Below, piece by piece: positions 33,660-42,056 of a stretch of DNA of 64,000 nt. The stretch comes from GCA-2733415 sp049609325 (lineage in GTDB: Bacteria; Bacteroidota; Bacteroidia; Flavobacteriales; Flavobacteriaceae): positions 7,008-71,007 of the forward strand of contig JBMYYK010000006.1 of the NCBI GenBank assembly GCA_049609325.1. The letters are read 5' to 3'. Position 1 is the stretch's first letter. Each line of letters opens with the position of its first letter. The notes under the pieces were generated by a model. That model worked only from the letters and a program-made list of their open reading frames with translations. It ran no database searches and had not been told where the DNA came from. Made by a program: the position numbers and the translations under genes.

Positions 33660-34916
33660 ATGTTATACTATTTATTTGAATACTTAGAACAACAATACCA
33701 ATTGCCGGGAGCATCGGTATTTCAGTTCATATCGTTTAGAGCTGCATTGGCAGTAATTGTATCCTTATTAATTTCAATGATTTTCGGTAAGAATATTATC
33801 AATTATTTACGAAATCAACAAATTGGAGAAACAGTAAGAGACTTAGGTTTAGAAGGGCAAAAGCAAAAGCAAGGTACGCCAACTATGGGCGGTATAATCA
33901 TTATTATAGCGACGTTAATTCCGGTATTGTTATTTGCAAAATTAGACAATGTATATGTCATCTTATTAGTTGTGACAACACTATGGATGGGAACGATAGG
34001 TTTTATTGATGATTATATTAAGAAATTTAAAAACGATAAAGAAGGATTAAAAGGGAAGTTTAAAGTGTTAGGGCAAGTAGGGCTTGGACTGATTGTTGGT
34101 ACGGTGTTGTATTTTAATGACAATGTAACCATTAAAGAACAAGTGCCAGAACAAGTGCAAACAGCAATGGTGAGTACAGGTAACACCATGATGTTACTGC
34201 ATAATCCGGCTGTAAAGCAATTTCAACCTGAGACAAAATCTACAAAAACAACGATCCCTTTTTTAAAAAATAATGAGTTTGACTACGCCAGTGTGTTAAC
34301 TGTTTTTAATGAAGATTGGGGAAAGTACGCATGGATAATTTTTATACCTGTTGTGATTTTCATTATCACTGCTGTGTCTAATGGAGCTAATCTTACCGAT
34401 GGTATTGATGGTTTAGCGGCAGGAACATCTGTGATATCTGTTGTCGTGTTAGGGCTTTTTGCTTGGCTTTCAGGAAATATCATTTTCTCAGACTATCTAA
34501 ACATCATGTACATTCCTAGGATTGGTGAAATGACCATTTTCGTTGGGGCATTTGTTGGGGCGTTAATTGGATTTTTATGGTATAACACATTCCCAGCCCA
34601 AGTATTTATGGGTGATACAGGAAGTTTAACTATTGGCGGAATTATAGCAGTTATCGCTATTGCAGTAAGGAAAGAATTATTAGTGCCAATTTTATGTGGT
34701 GTGTTTTTGGCTGAAAATTTATCGGTTGTGTTACAGGTGAGTTATTTTAAATACACCAAGAAAAAATACGGAGAAGGGAAACGTATTTTTTTAATGTCGC
34801 CATTACATCATCACTATCAGAAAAAGGGAATGCATGAAAGTAAAATTGTTAACCGATTTTGGATTGTAGCAATTATGCTTGCAGTAGTAACTATGGTAAC
34901 TTTAAAACTGCGCTAA
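33660..34916 (+). CDS. mraY: Phospho-MurNAc-pentapeptide transferase
   Basis: MraY makes lipid I by transferring phospho-MurNAc-pentapeptide to undecaprenyl phosphate. The 418-residue membrane protein contains 'KQGTPTMGGIIIIIATLIP', 'GFIDDYIKKFKNDKEGLKGK', 'NLTDGIDGLAAGTSVIS', 'FMGDTGSLTIGG' and 'MSPLHHHYQKKGMHE'. It is longer than the E. coli protein because of a hydrophilic insert at about 155-210, common in Bacteroidota. Its stop shares one base with the murD ATG. Confidence 0.96.
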   Translation: MLYYLFEYLEQQYQLPGASVFQFISFRAALAVIVSLLISMIFGKNIINYLRNQQIGETVRDLGLEGQKQKQGTPTMGGIIIIIATLIPVLLFAKLDNVYVILLVVTTLWMGTIGFIDDYIKKFKNDKEGLKGKFKVLGQVGLGLIVGTVLYFNDNVTIKEQVPEQVQTAMVSTGNTMMLLHNPAVKQFQPETKSTKTTIPFLKNNEFDYASVLTVFNEDWGKYAWIIFIPVVIFIITAVSNGANLTDGIDGLAAGTSVISVVVLGLFAWLSGNIIFSDYLNIMYIPRIGEMTIFVGAFVGALIGFLWYNTFPAQVFMGDTGSLTIGGIIAVIAIAVRKELLVPILCGVFLAENLSVVLQVSYFKYTKKKYGEGKRIFLMSPLHHHYQKKGMHESKIVNRFWIVAIMLAVVTMVTLKLR

Positions 34917-36247
34917 TGAAAAGATTAGTTGTTTTAGGAGCTGGTGAAAGTGGTGTTGGTACTGCGTTATTAGGAAAGCAAAAAGGATATGAGGTTTTTG
35001 TTTCTGATAAAGGAGTAATTAAAGAAAATTACAAGCAAGTTCTTATAGATAACGCTATAGAATGGGAGCAACAACAGCACACTGAAACAAAGATTTTAAA
35101 TGCTGATGTGGTTGTGAAGAGTCCGGGTATACCAGATAAAGTCGCTTTAATACAGCGGCTGTTAAACAAAGGTGTATCGGTGATTTCTGAAATAGAATTT
35201 GCATCGCAGTATACTGAGGCAACTCTTGTGGGTATAACAGGAAGTAATGGTAAAACTACCACTACATTGCTAACATATCACTTGTTGAAAAGCGAATTGA
35301 ATATCGGTATTGCAGGCAATATAGGTGATAGTTTTGCTGGGCAAGTAGCACATAATTCTTATGACAATTATGTGTTAGAGTTGAGTAGTTTTCAGTTAGA
35401 CGGAATTGACAATTTTAAGCCTCATATAGCGGTAATAACAAATTTATCTGAAGATCATTTAGATCGATACGATTATAAGTATGAGAATTACATCGCGTCT
35501 AAATTTAGAATAACAAAAAACCAAACAGCATCAGATTATTTAATTTATGATGCAGATGATAATGATATTGAAAAGTATGTAAATACACATGAGATTAAAG
35601 CAACTTTGATACCATTTTCATTGACTAAGAAACTAGAACAAGGGGTCTATATAGACAATAACGAAATAAAACTAACAATTAACGAAGAGACATTAACTAT
35701 GCCAGTAAAAGACTTAGCATTAGAAGGGAAACACAATATTAAAAACGCCATGGCTTCTGCAGCTGTTGCTAATTTGTTGAAAATACGTAAAGCGACAATT
35801 CGTGAAAGTTTATCAAATTTTCAAGGTGTAGAACATCGTTTAGAACATGTGCTTCAAATACAAAATGTACAATATATAAATGATTCTAAAGCTACAAATG
35901 TGAATGCAGTATTTTATGCTTTAGATAGCATGCAAGCGCCTACAGTATGGATAGTTGGTGGGGTGGATAAAGGAAATGATTATACCGAGTTGCTGTCTTT
36001 GGTTAATGAAAAAGTTAAAGCAATTGTGTGTTTAGGTACAGATAATAAAAAAATTAAGCATGTATTTGAAAATACGGTTGAAACCTTAGTTGAAACAACG
36101 TCTATGGGTGAAGCTGTACAGATGGCGTATAAATTGGCAAATAAAGGTGATAATGTATTATTGTCTCCAGCGTGTGCGAGTTTTGATTTGTTTGAAAATT
36201 ATGAAGACAGAGGACGTCAGTTTAAAACTGCAGTGAGAAAACTATAA
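34916..36247 (+). CDS. murD: UDP-MurNAc-L-alanine:D-glutamate ligase
   Basis: MurD adds D-glutamate to UDP-MurNAc-L-Ala. The start at 34916 gives 443 residues beginning 'MKRLVVLGAGESGVGTALLG', a typical Rossmann opening; the frame extends 19 codons further upstream, but that part lies inside mraY. ATP loop 'GITGSNGKTTTTLLTYHLL', 'LELSSFQLDG' and 'NDSKATNVNAVFYAL' are conserved. TAATG overlap with mraY implies coupled translation. Confidence 0.96.
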   Translation: MKRLVVLGAGESGVGTALLGKQKGYEVFVSDKGVIKENYKQVLIDNAIEWEQQQHTETKILNADVVVKSPGIPDKVALIQRLLNKGVSVISEIEFASQYTEATLVGITGSNGKTTTTLLTYHLLKSELNIGIAGNIGDSFAGQVAHNSYDNYVLELSSFQLDGIDNFKPHIAVITNLSEDHLDRYDYKYENYIASKFRITKNQTASDYLIYDADDNDIEKYVNTHEIKATLIPFSLTKKLEQGVYIDNNEIKLTINEETLTMPVKDLALEGKHNIKNAMASAAVANLLKIRKATIRESLSNFQGVEHRLEHVLQIQNVQYINDSKATNVNAVFYALDSMQAPTVWIVGGVDKGNDYTELLSLVNEKVKAIVCLGTDNKKIKHVFENTVETLVETTSMGEAVQMAYKLANKGDNVLLSPACASFDLFENYEDRGRQFKTAVRKL

Positions 36248-36250
36248 TTA

Positions 36251-37444
36251 ATGAATACATTTCTAAAACATATTGGAGGAGATAAAGCGCTATGGGCTAT
36301 GTTGGCCTTATTAGCAATGTTTTCCTTTTTGCCAGTGTATAGTGCAAGTAGTAACCTAGCAAATTTATATGGTAGTAATACATTTGTGTTATTATTAAAG
36401 CATGGTATACATTTAGTTTTAGGGTTTACAATATTGTTTGCAGTTCATAAAATAGATTACAATAAATTTAAAGGATTATCATGGATAATGCTATTTGTGG
36501 TTTTAGTGTTGTTAGTAGTCACGCTAGTTCAAGGTACAACCATAGGAGGAGCAAACGCGAGCAGATGGTTAAAGCTGCCAGGTATTCCCATGTCTTTCCA
36601 AACATCAACATTAGCAGCGGTAGTATTAATGGTGTATGTGGCAAGGTATCTTGCAAAGTTTAAAGATAAAGTTATAGTTTTTAAAGACAGTGTTATTGAG
36701 TTGTGGTTGCCAGTTCTGTTTGTAGTGGGATTAATTTTTCCAGCAAATTTATCAACCGCAGCATTAATATTTTCAATGGTACTAGTTTTGGTGTTTTTAG
36801 GTAGGTATCCGCTAAAGTATATCGGAATAGTTATTGGTGCAGGAACACTGTTAGTACTATTGTTTGTGTTGTCTGCAAAAGCATTTCCTGAAGCATTTCC
36901 TAACCGTGTTGATACATGGATGTCTAGAATTGAAAATTTTTCTAACAACGAAGATACTGAAGAAGATTATCAAATAGAACGCGCAAAAACGGCAATAGCT
37001 TCCGGTGAGTTATTTGGTTTAGGGCCAGGTAAAAGTGTGCAGAAAAACTTTTTGCCACAATCATCTTCAGATTTTATTTACGCGATCATTGTTGAAGAAT
37101 GGGGGTTAGTTGCGGGGGTAGTTATTGTGTTGTTTTATTTAATTGTGCTGTATAGGTTGGTCATCATATTAAATAAATCTGAAACTGTATTTGGGAAATT
37201 GTTGGTGGCTGGAGTAGGCTTGCCAATTATTTTTCAAGCCTTAATAAACATGGGGGTTGCTGTAGAGTTGTTTCCAGTTACTGGGCAAACATTACCGTTA
37301 ATAAGTTCTGGTGGGACATCAATTTGGATGACCTGTTTAGCTTTTGGAATAATATTAAGTGTGAGTAGAGCGCCACAAAAAACAAAAAATAAAACAAAAA
37401 CGGATAACGGAAATCCGTTAGAGGTGTTAGAAAACGTTGTGTAG
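36251..37444 (+). CDS. ftsW: Cell division glycosyltransferase FtsW
   Basis: A 397-residue SEDS-family membrane protein with about ten helices that polymerises septal glycan. 'SRWLKLPGIPMSFQTSTLA' and the C-terminal 'PVTGQTLPLISSGGTSIWMT' are family signatures. The place between murD and murG favours FtsW over RodA. A basic cytoplasmic tail ('KTKNKTKTDNG') ends the protein. Confidence 0.94.
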   Translation: MNTFLKHIGGDKALWAMLALLAMFSFLPVYSASSNLANLYGSNTFVLLLKHGIHLVLGFTILFAVHKIDYNKFKGLSWIMLFVVLVLLVVTLVQGTTIGGANASRWLKLPGIPMSFQTSTLAAVVLMVYVARYLAKFKDKVIVFKDSVIELWLPVLFVVGLIFPANLSTAALIFSMVLVLVFLGRYPLKYIGIVIGAGTLLVLLFVLSAKAFPEAFPNRVDTWMSRIENFSNNEDTEEDYQIERAKTAIASGELFGLGPGKSVQKNFLPQSSSDFIYAIIVEEWGLVAGVVIVLFYLIVLYRLVIILNKSETVFGKLLVAGVGLPIIFQALINMGVAVELFPVTGQTLPLISSGGTSIWMTCLAFGIILSVSRAPQKTKNKTKTDNGNPLEVLENVV

Positions 37445-37446
37445 GT

Positions 37447-38544
37447 ATGAAAAAGTTAAAAGTCATAGTTTCTGGAGGTGGTACAGGAGGACATATATAT
37501 CCTGCAATAGCAATTGCTAATGAAATAAAAGACCGATATCCTTATGCAGAGTTTTTATTTGTAGGTGCTAAGGATAGAATGGAGATGGAAAAAGTACCAG
37601 CTTCTGGTTATGATATTGAAGGGTTATGGATTTCTGGTATTGACCGCAAGTTGCTATCTAAAAATAACATGTTATTTCCTTTTAAGCTCATGAGTAGTTT
37701 GTGGAAAGCAAAAAAAATAGTGAAGGAATTTCAGCCAGATATAACAATAGGAACAGGAGGTTTTGCAAGCGGACCATTATTATATATGGCTAACTCTAAA
37801 GGAGTGCCAACTTTAATTCAAGAGCAGAATTCATTTCCTGGTATAACAAACAAGTTGTTGGCAAAAAAAGCAAAAACGATTTGTGTAGCGTATGATAAGT
37901 TAGAGCGCTTTTTTCCTAAGAATAAACTTGTAAAAACAGGAAATCCTGTACGTCAAGATTTGTTAGAAATTGAATCAAAACGTCAAGAAGCGCTTGAGTT
38001 TTTTAAGTTAGATGCCAACAAACAAACTATTTTGGTGTTAGGTGGGAGCTTAGGAGCAAGACGCATCAATCAGTTGATAGAAAAAGAGTTGCCATTTTTT
38101 GACAATGAAAATGTACAAGTCATATGGCAAACCGGGCAATTGTATATAGAGGCGTATAATAAATACGATGAGAAAGAATATGTGCAAACCCATGCGTTTT
38201 TAAATAGGATGGATTTGGCATATGCAGCAGCAGATGTTATCATTTCTAGAGCAGGCGCAAGTTCAGTATCTGAATTGTGTATTGTGGGTAAACCTGTAAT
38301 TTTTATACCAAGTCCTAATGTGTCGGAAGACCATCAGACTAAAAACGCTTTAGCTATTACAGATAAAAATGCTGGAGTATTGATTAGAGAAACGGAATTA
38401 GACGTAGATTTCCAAAAGAAATGTCAAGAGGTTTTAGATAACGATGACTTAAAAGCGTCATTATCTCGTGCTATTAAAAGTTTAGCGCTTGAAAATGCAA
38501 CACAAGCGATAGTAAATGAAGTTGAAAAATTGATAAACCACTAG
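37447..38544 (+). CDS. murG: UDP-GlcNAc:lipid I GlcNAc transferase
   Basis: MurG turns lipid I into lipid II at the inner membrane face. The 365-residue GT28 enzyme has 'VSGGGTGGHIYPAIAIA' at the N-terminus, 'TIGTGGFASGPLLYMA', 'LIQEQNSFPGITNKLLA', 'VLGGSLGARRIN' and 'ISRAGASSVSEL'. The gene is 2 bases after ftsW and touches murC. Confidence 0.96.
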   Translation: MKKLKVIVSGGGTGGHIYPAIAIANEIKDRYPYAEFLFVGAKDRMEMEKVPASGYDIEGLWISGIDRKLLSKNNMLFPFKLMSSLWKAKKIVKEFQPDITIGTGGFASGPLLYMANSKGVPTLIQEQNSFPGITNKLLAKKAKTICVAYDKLERFFPKNKLVKTGNPVRQDLLEIESKRQEALEFFKLDANKQTILVLGGSLGARRINQLIEKELPFFDNENVQVIWQTGQLYIEAYNKYDEKEYVQTHAFLNRMDLAYAAADVIISRAGASSVSELCIVGKPVIFIPSPNVSEDHQTKNALAITDKNAGVLIRETELDVDFQKKCQEVLDNDDLKASLSRAIKSLALENATQAIVNEVEKLINH

Positions 38545-39887
38545 TGAATTTAAATCAGATACATAACGTTTATTTTGTAGGTATTGGAGGTATTGGTATG
38601 AGTGCCTTAGCTAGATATTTTCGTCATATAGGAAAAAATGTGGCAGGCTACGATAAAACGCCAACTAAAATAACTTCAAATTTAATTGACTTAGGGATTG
38701 ACGTGCATTTTGAGGAAGATGTTGATCTTATAGATAATACATTTAAAAATATAGAGACTACGTTGGTAGTGTATACGCCAGCAGTCCACGCATCTCAAAA
38801 AGAGTTAGTCTTTTTTAAGACAAATGAATTTGTGGTTAAAAAAAGAGCCGAAGTACTGGGGTTAATTACTGAAAGTACGTTTTGTTTTGCTGTTGCAGGA
38901 ACGCACGGTAAAACCACTACGTCAAGTATATTAGGGCATTTGCTAAAAGTTTGTAATGCAGATATGACTGCTTTTTTAGGAGGGATAACAGAAAATTACC
39001 ATTCAAATTTAATTGTGAATGGAAGTGAAATGTCTGTGGTTGAAGCAGATGAATTCGATCGATCGTTTTTGCAATTAACACCAGATGTAGCGTGCGTTAC
39101 ATCTATGGATGCAGATCATTTAGATATTTATGGTCAGGCTGACGAATTAGAGAAAAGTTTCGTTGAGTTTTCTAATAAGTTAGCAGACAAATCAAAGCTT
39201 TTTGTGAAAGAAGGTTTGAACTTACCAGGTAAAACATATGGGGTTAATGCGACAAGTGATTATAGTGTTCAGGATGTGAATATTGTAAACGGGTCATATC
39301 ATTTTAGCATCAAAACTCCAGATGAATTAATTGAAAATGTTGAGTTTAATTTACCAGGGCAACATAATTTGTCAAATGCATTAGTGGCTTTTGCAATGGC
39401 ATATGATTACGGTTTTGATGTTGAAAAATTAATACAAGGTATGGCATCGTTTAAAGGGGTAGAGCGTAGGTTTACTTATCATCTTAAAACAGATGAATTG
39501 GTGTTTATTGATGATTACGCACACCATCCAACAGAAATTGATGCCGTGTATCAGGCAGTTACAGAAATGTATCCTTCGGAAAAGGTTATGGCAATATTTC
39601 AGCCACATTTGTTTAGTAGAACTCAAGATTTTGCAGACGACTTTGCAAAGAGTTTAAGTCAGTTTGATGAGGTGTGTTTACTTGATATTTATCCCGCAAG
39701 AGAGGAGCCTATAAAAGGGGTGACATCAGAATGGTTGTTGAGTAAAATGACGAATAAAAAAGTGAAGGTTATTCAGAAAAATGAAATGGTTTCAGAAATT
39801 AAATCATCTGAAGCAAAAATAATATTAACAATTGGTGCTGGAGATATTGGTGCTGAGGTATCAGGAATTGTAAGAGGAATTAGTTAG
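38544..39887 (+). CDS. murC: UDP-MurNAc:L-alanine ligase
   Basis: MurC starts peptide-stem assembly by adding L-alanine. The 447-residue protein has N-terminal 'FVGIGGIGMSALARYF', ATP loop 'AVAGTHGKTTTSSILGHLL', 'VVEADEFDRSFL' and 'FIDDYAHHPTEIDAVY'. It overlaps murG by 1 base. The start is GTG at 38544. Confidence 0.96.
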   Translation: MNLNQIHNVYFVGIGGIGMSALARYFRHIGKNVAGYDKTPTKITSNLIDLGIDVHFEEDVDLIDNTFKNIETTLVVYTPAVHASQKELVFFKTNEFVVKKRAEVLGLITESTFCFAVAGTHGKTTTSSILGHLLKVCNADMTAFLGGITENYHSNLIVNGSEMSVVEADEFDRSFLQLTPDVACVTSMDADHLDIYGQADELEKSFVEFSNKLADKSKLFVKEGLNLPGKTYGVNATSDYSVQDVNIVNGSYHFSIKTPDELIENVEFNLPGQHNLSNALVAFAMAYDYGFDVEKLIQGMASFKGVERRFTYHLKTDELVFIDDYAHHPTEIDAVYQAVTEMYPSEKVMAIFQPHLFSRTQDFADDFAKSLSQFDEVCLLDIYPAREEPIKGVTSEWLLSKMTNKKVKVIQKNEMVSEIKSSEAKIILTIGAGDIGAEVSGIVRGIS

Positions 39888-39896
39888 TTATTGATA

Positions 39897-40643
39897 ATGA
39901 GTAAGTTGTTTAAAAATACACGAATTTCAAAAACGATGGTGTTAAATACCAAATTGATGCTGTTGGTAATATTGATGGTTTTCTTATCTGCCTTTGCATC
40001 AGAGAGAAACGCCAATAGATTTTTGTCTTCTACACCAATAATTTTTGAAAACCCAAATCAACCTCTTATTTCTGAAGAAACGGTTAATAAGTTGTTAATA
40101 CAAAATAAAGGAAGCCTTAAAAATATAAGAAAAGTAGCCTTAGATTTGAATAAATTAGAAAATGAGCTAATTGCCAATCCATATATCAGAACGTCAAATG
40201 TGTATGTGTCTGTTAATGGGGAGGTTGGAGTTGATGTTTTACAAAAAAAGCCACTTGCAAGAGTGCTTGCAAACAAAGCTTTTTATATTGACGAGGAAGG
40301 TGAAAAGATGCCTACTTCGCCAAATTTTTCTGTGCGAGTACCTTTGGTCTCAGGTCAAGTTGATAAAAACAACCTTACAGATGTATATAAACTGCTAAAA
40401 AGCATTGCCTCAGATGAGTTTTTTAGTAAGGAAGTTGAAGGAGTAATTGTAACGAAAAATAAATACACGCTTTTAGTGAGAGAGTTTGACTTTCTTATTG
40501 ATTTTGGAACAACAGAACATAGAGATGTTAAAATACAAAACTTTAAAGCGTTCTATAAAAAAGCACTAAAAGACAAAACGATAGAATCGTATAATAGAGT
40601 TAATTTACAAATTGCATCACAAGTAATTTGCACCAAAAAATAA
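39897..40643 (+). CDS. ftsQ: Cell division protein FtsQ
   Basis: A 248-residue bitopic protein with a short cytoplasmic part, one membrane helix (about 18-35, 'LMLLVILMVFLSAFAS') and a periplasmic region with a POTRA-like segment ('NPYIRTSNVYVSVNGEVGVD') and a beta domain. Position between murC and ftsA identifies it as FtsQ; sequence conservation alone would be weak. ATG 39897 is chosen over TTG 39891. Confidence 0.87.
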   Translation: MSKLFKNTRISKTMVLNTKLMLLVILMVFLSAFASERNANRFLSSTPIIFENPNQPLISEETVNKLLIQNKGSLKNIRKVALDLNKLENELIANPYIRTSNVYVSVNGEVGVDVLQKKPLARVLANKAFYIDEEGEKMPTSPNFSVRVPLVSGQVDKNNLTDVYKLLKSIASDEFFSKEVEGVIVTKNKYTLLVREFDFLIDFGTTEHRDVKIQNFKAFYKKALKDKTIESYNRVNLQIASQVICTKK

Positions 40644-40646
40644 ACT

Positions 40647-42011
40647 ATGGAAGACAATAAAGTAGCAGTTGGTTTAGACATAGGTACTACAAAAATTGTG
40701 GCGATGATTGGCCGTGAAAATGAGTACAATAAATTGGAAGTTCTTGGGATAGGGAAAACCAAAAGTCTTGGTGTACATAGAGGTGTTGTAAATAACATCA
40801 CTCAAACTATTCAGTCAATCCAACAAGCTGTACAAGAAGCTGAAATGTCTTCAGGTATGAAAATTGAAGATGTTGTAGTGGGTATTGCTGGTCAGCATAT
40901 TAGAAGTATTCAGCATAGTGATTATATTACTAGAGCTAATTCTGATGAAGTTATTGACGAAAGTGATATTGAAGCCTTGATAAATCAAGTGCATAAGTTG
41001 GTCATGTTACCTGGTGAAGAAATTATTCATGTGTTACCACAAGAGTTTAAAATTGATGGTCAAGCAGAAATTAAGGAGCCTCGTGGAATGTATGGTGGTA
41101 GATTAGAAGCTAATTTTCATGTGGTAGTTGGGCAAATTGCATCTATTAGAAACATTGGAAGATGTGTAACAAATGCTGGATTAGGATTGGCAGGGATCAC
41201 ATTAGAACCATTATCGTCTGCAAATGCAGTACTAAGTCAAGAAGAAAAAGAAGCTGGAGTTGCATTAATTGATATTGGAGGAGGAACTACTGATTTGGCA
41301 ATATTTAAAGACGGAATCATTCGTCATACAGCGGTTATCCCTTTTGGAGGTAATGTGATAACTGAAGATATAAAAGAAGGTTGTTCAATAATTGAAAAAC
41401 AAGCAGAACTTTTAAAAGTAAAATTTGGTTCTGCATGGCCAGGAGAAAATAAAGACAATGAAATTGTATCAATTCCAGGATTACGCGGACGTGAACCAAA
41501 AGAAATATCATTAAAAAATCTTTCAAAAATCATTCATGCTAGAGTGGTTGAAATTATCGAACAGGTTTTTGCTGAGATTAAAAATTATGGTCATGAAGAA
41601 CAAAAGAAAAAACTTATTGCAGGTATTGTTTTAACAGGTGGAGGATCACAGTTAAAACATATCAAGCAATTAACAGAATATATTACAGGTATGGATACCA
41701 GAATTGGTTATCCGAATGAGCATTTGGCTGGAGCGTCTGAAGAAAAAACAACGAGTCCGTTATATGCTACAGCAGTAGGGTTGGTTATGAATGCCGTTGA
41801 AGTACAGGCTAAAACACAGCCAGAAACACCTGAGTTTAACGAGCCAAAAGAAGAAAAAGAATCACCTTCAAAAGTAGTTGAAGGTGAAATTTCGCCGCCA
41901 GATGGTCCAAGTGGTGAGGAGCCGGATACTGAAGAGCAAGATAATGTTAAGAAAAGCATTTTTGTGAGTATTTCAGATAGGATAAAACAATTTTTAGATA
42001 GCGCAGAGTAG
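40647..42011 (+). CDS. ftsA: Cell division protein FtsA
   Basis: FtsA is the actin-like tether of FtsZ. The 454-residue protein has phosphate loop 'AVGLDIGTTKIVAMIG', the SHS2 domain ('GIAGQHIRSIQHSDYI'), 'ALIDIGGGTTDLAIF', 'GIVLTGGGSQLKHI' and a C-terminal amphipathic segment ('SDRIKQFLDSAE') for membrane binding. An acidic, proline-rich linker of about 50 residues separates core and tail. It lies 45 bases before ftsZ. Confidence 0.96.
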   Translation: MEDNKVAVGLDIGTTKIVAMIGRENEYNKLEVLGIGKTKSLGVHRGVVNNITQTIQSIQQAVQEAEMSSGMKIEDVVVGIAGQHIRSIQHSDYITRANSDEVIDESDIEALINQVHKLVMLPGEEIIHVLPQEFKIDGQAEIKEPRGMYGGRLEANFHVVVGQIASIRNIGRCVTNAGLGLAGITLEPLSSANAVLSQEEKEAGVALIDIGGGTTDLAIFKDGIIRHTAVIPFGGNVITEDIKEGCSIIEKQAELLKVKFGSAWPGENKDNEIVSIPGLRGREPKEISLKNLSKIIHARVVEIIEQVFAEIKNYGHEEQKKKLIAGIVLTGGGSQLKHIKQLTEYITGMDTRIGYPNEHLAGASEEKTTSPLYATAVGLVMNAVEVQAKTQPETPEFNEPKEEKESPSKVVEGEISPPDGPSGEEPDTEEQDNVKKSIFVSISDRIKQFLDSAE

Positions 42012-42056
42012 TTGGTGCTGTAAACAAAGTATTACAAGAATAGAATTAAGCAATTT

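Noticed and set aside
36529..36948. A 139-codon minus-strand frame within ftsW
   Set aside because: It is antisense to conserved ftsW sequence with no independent signal or homology.
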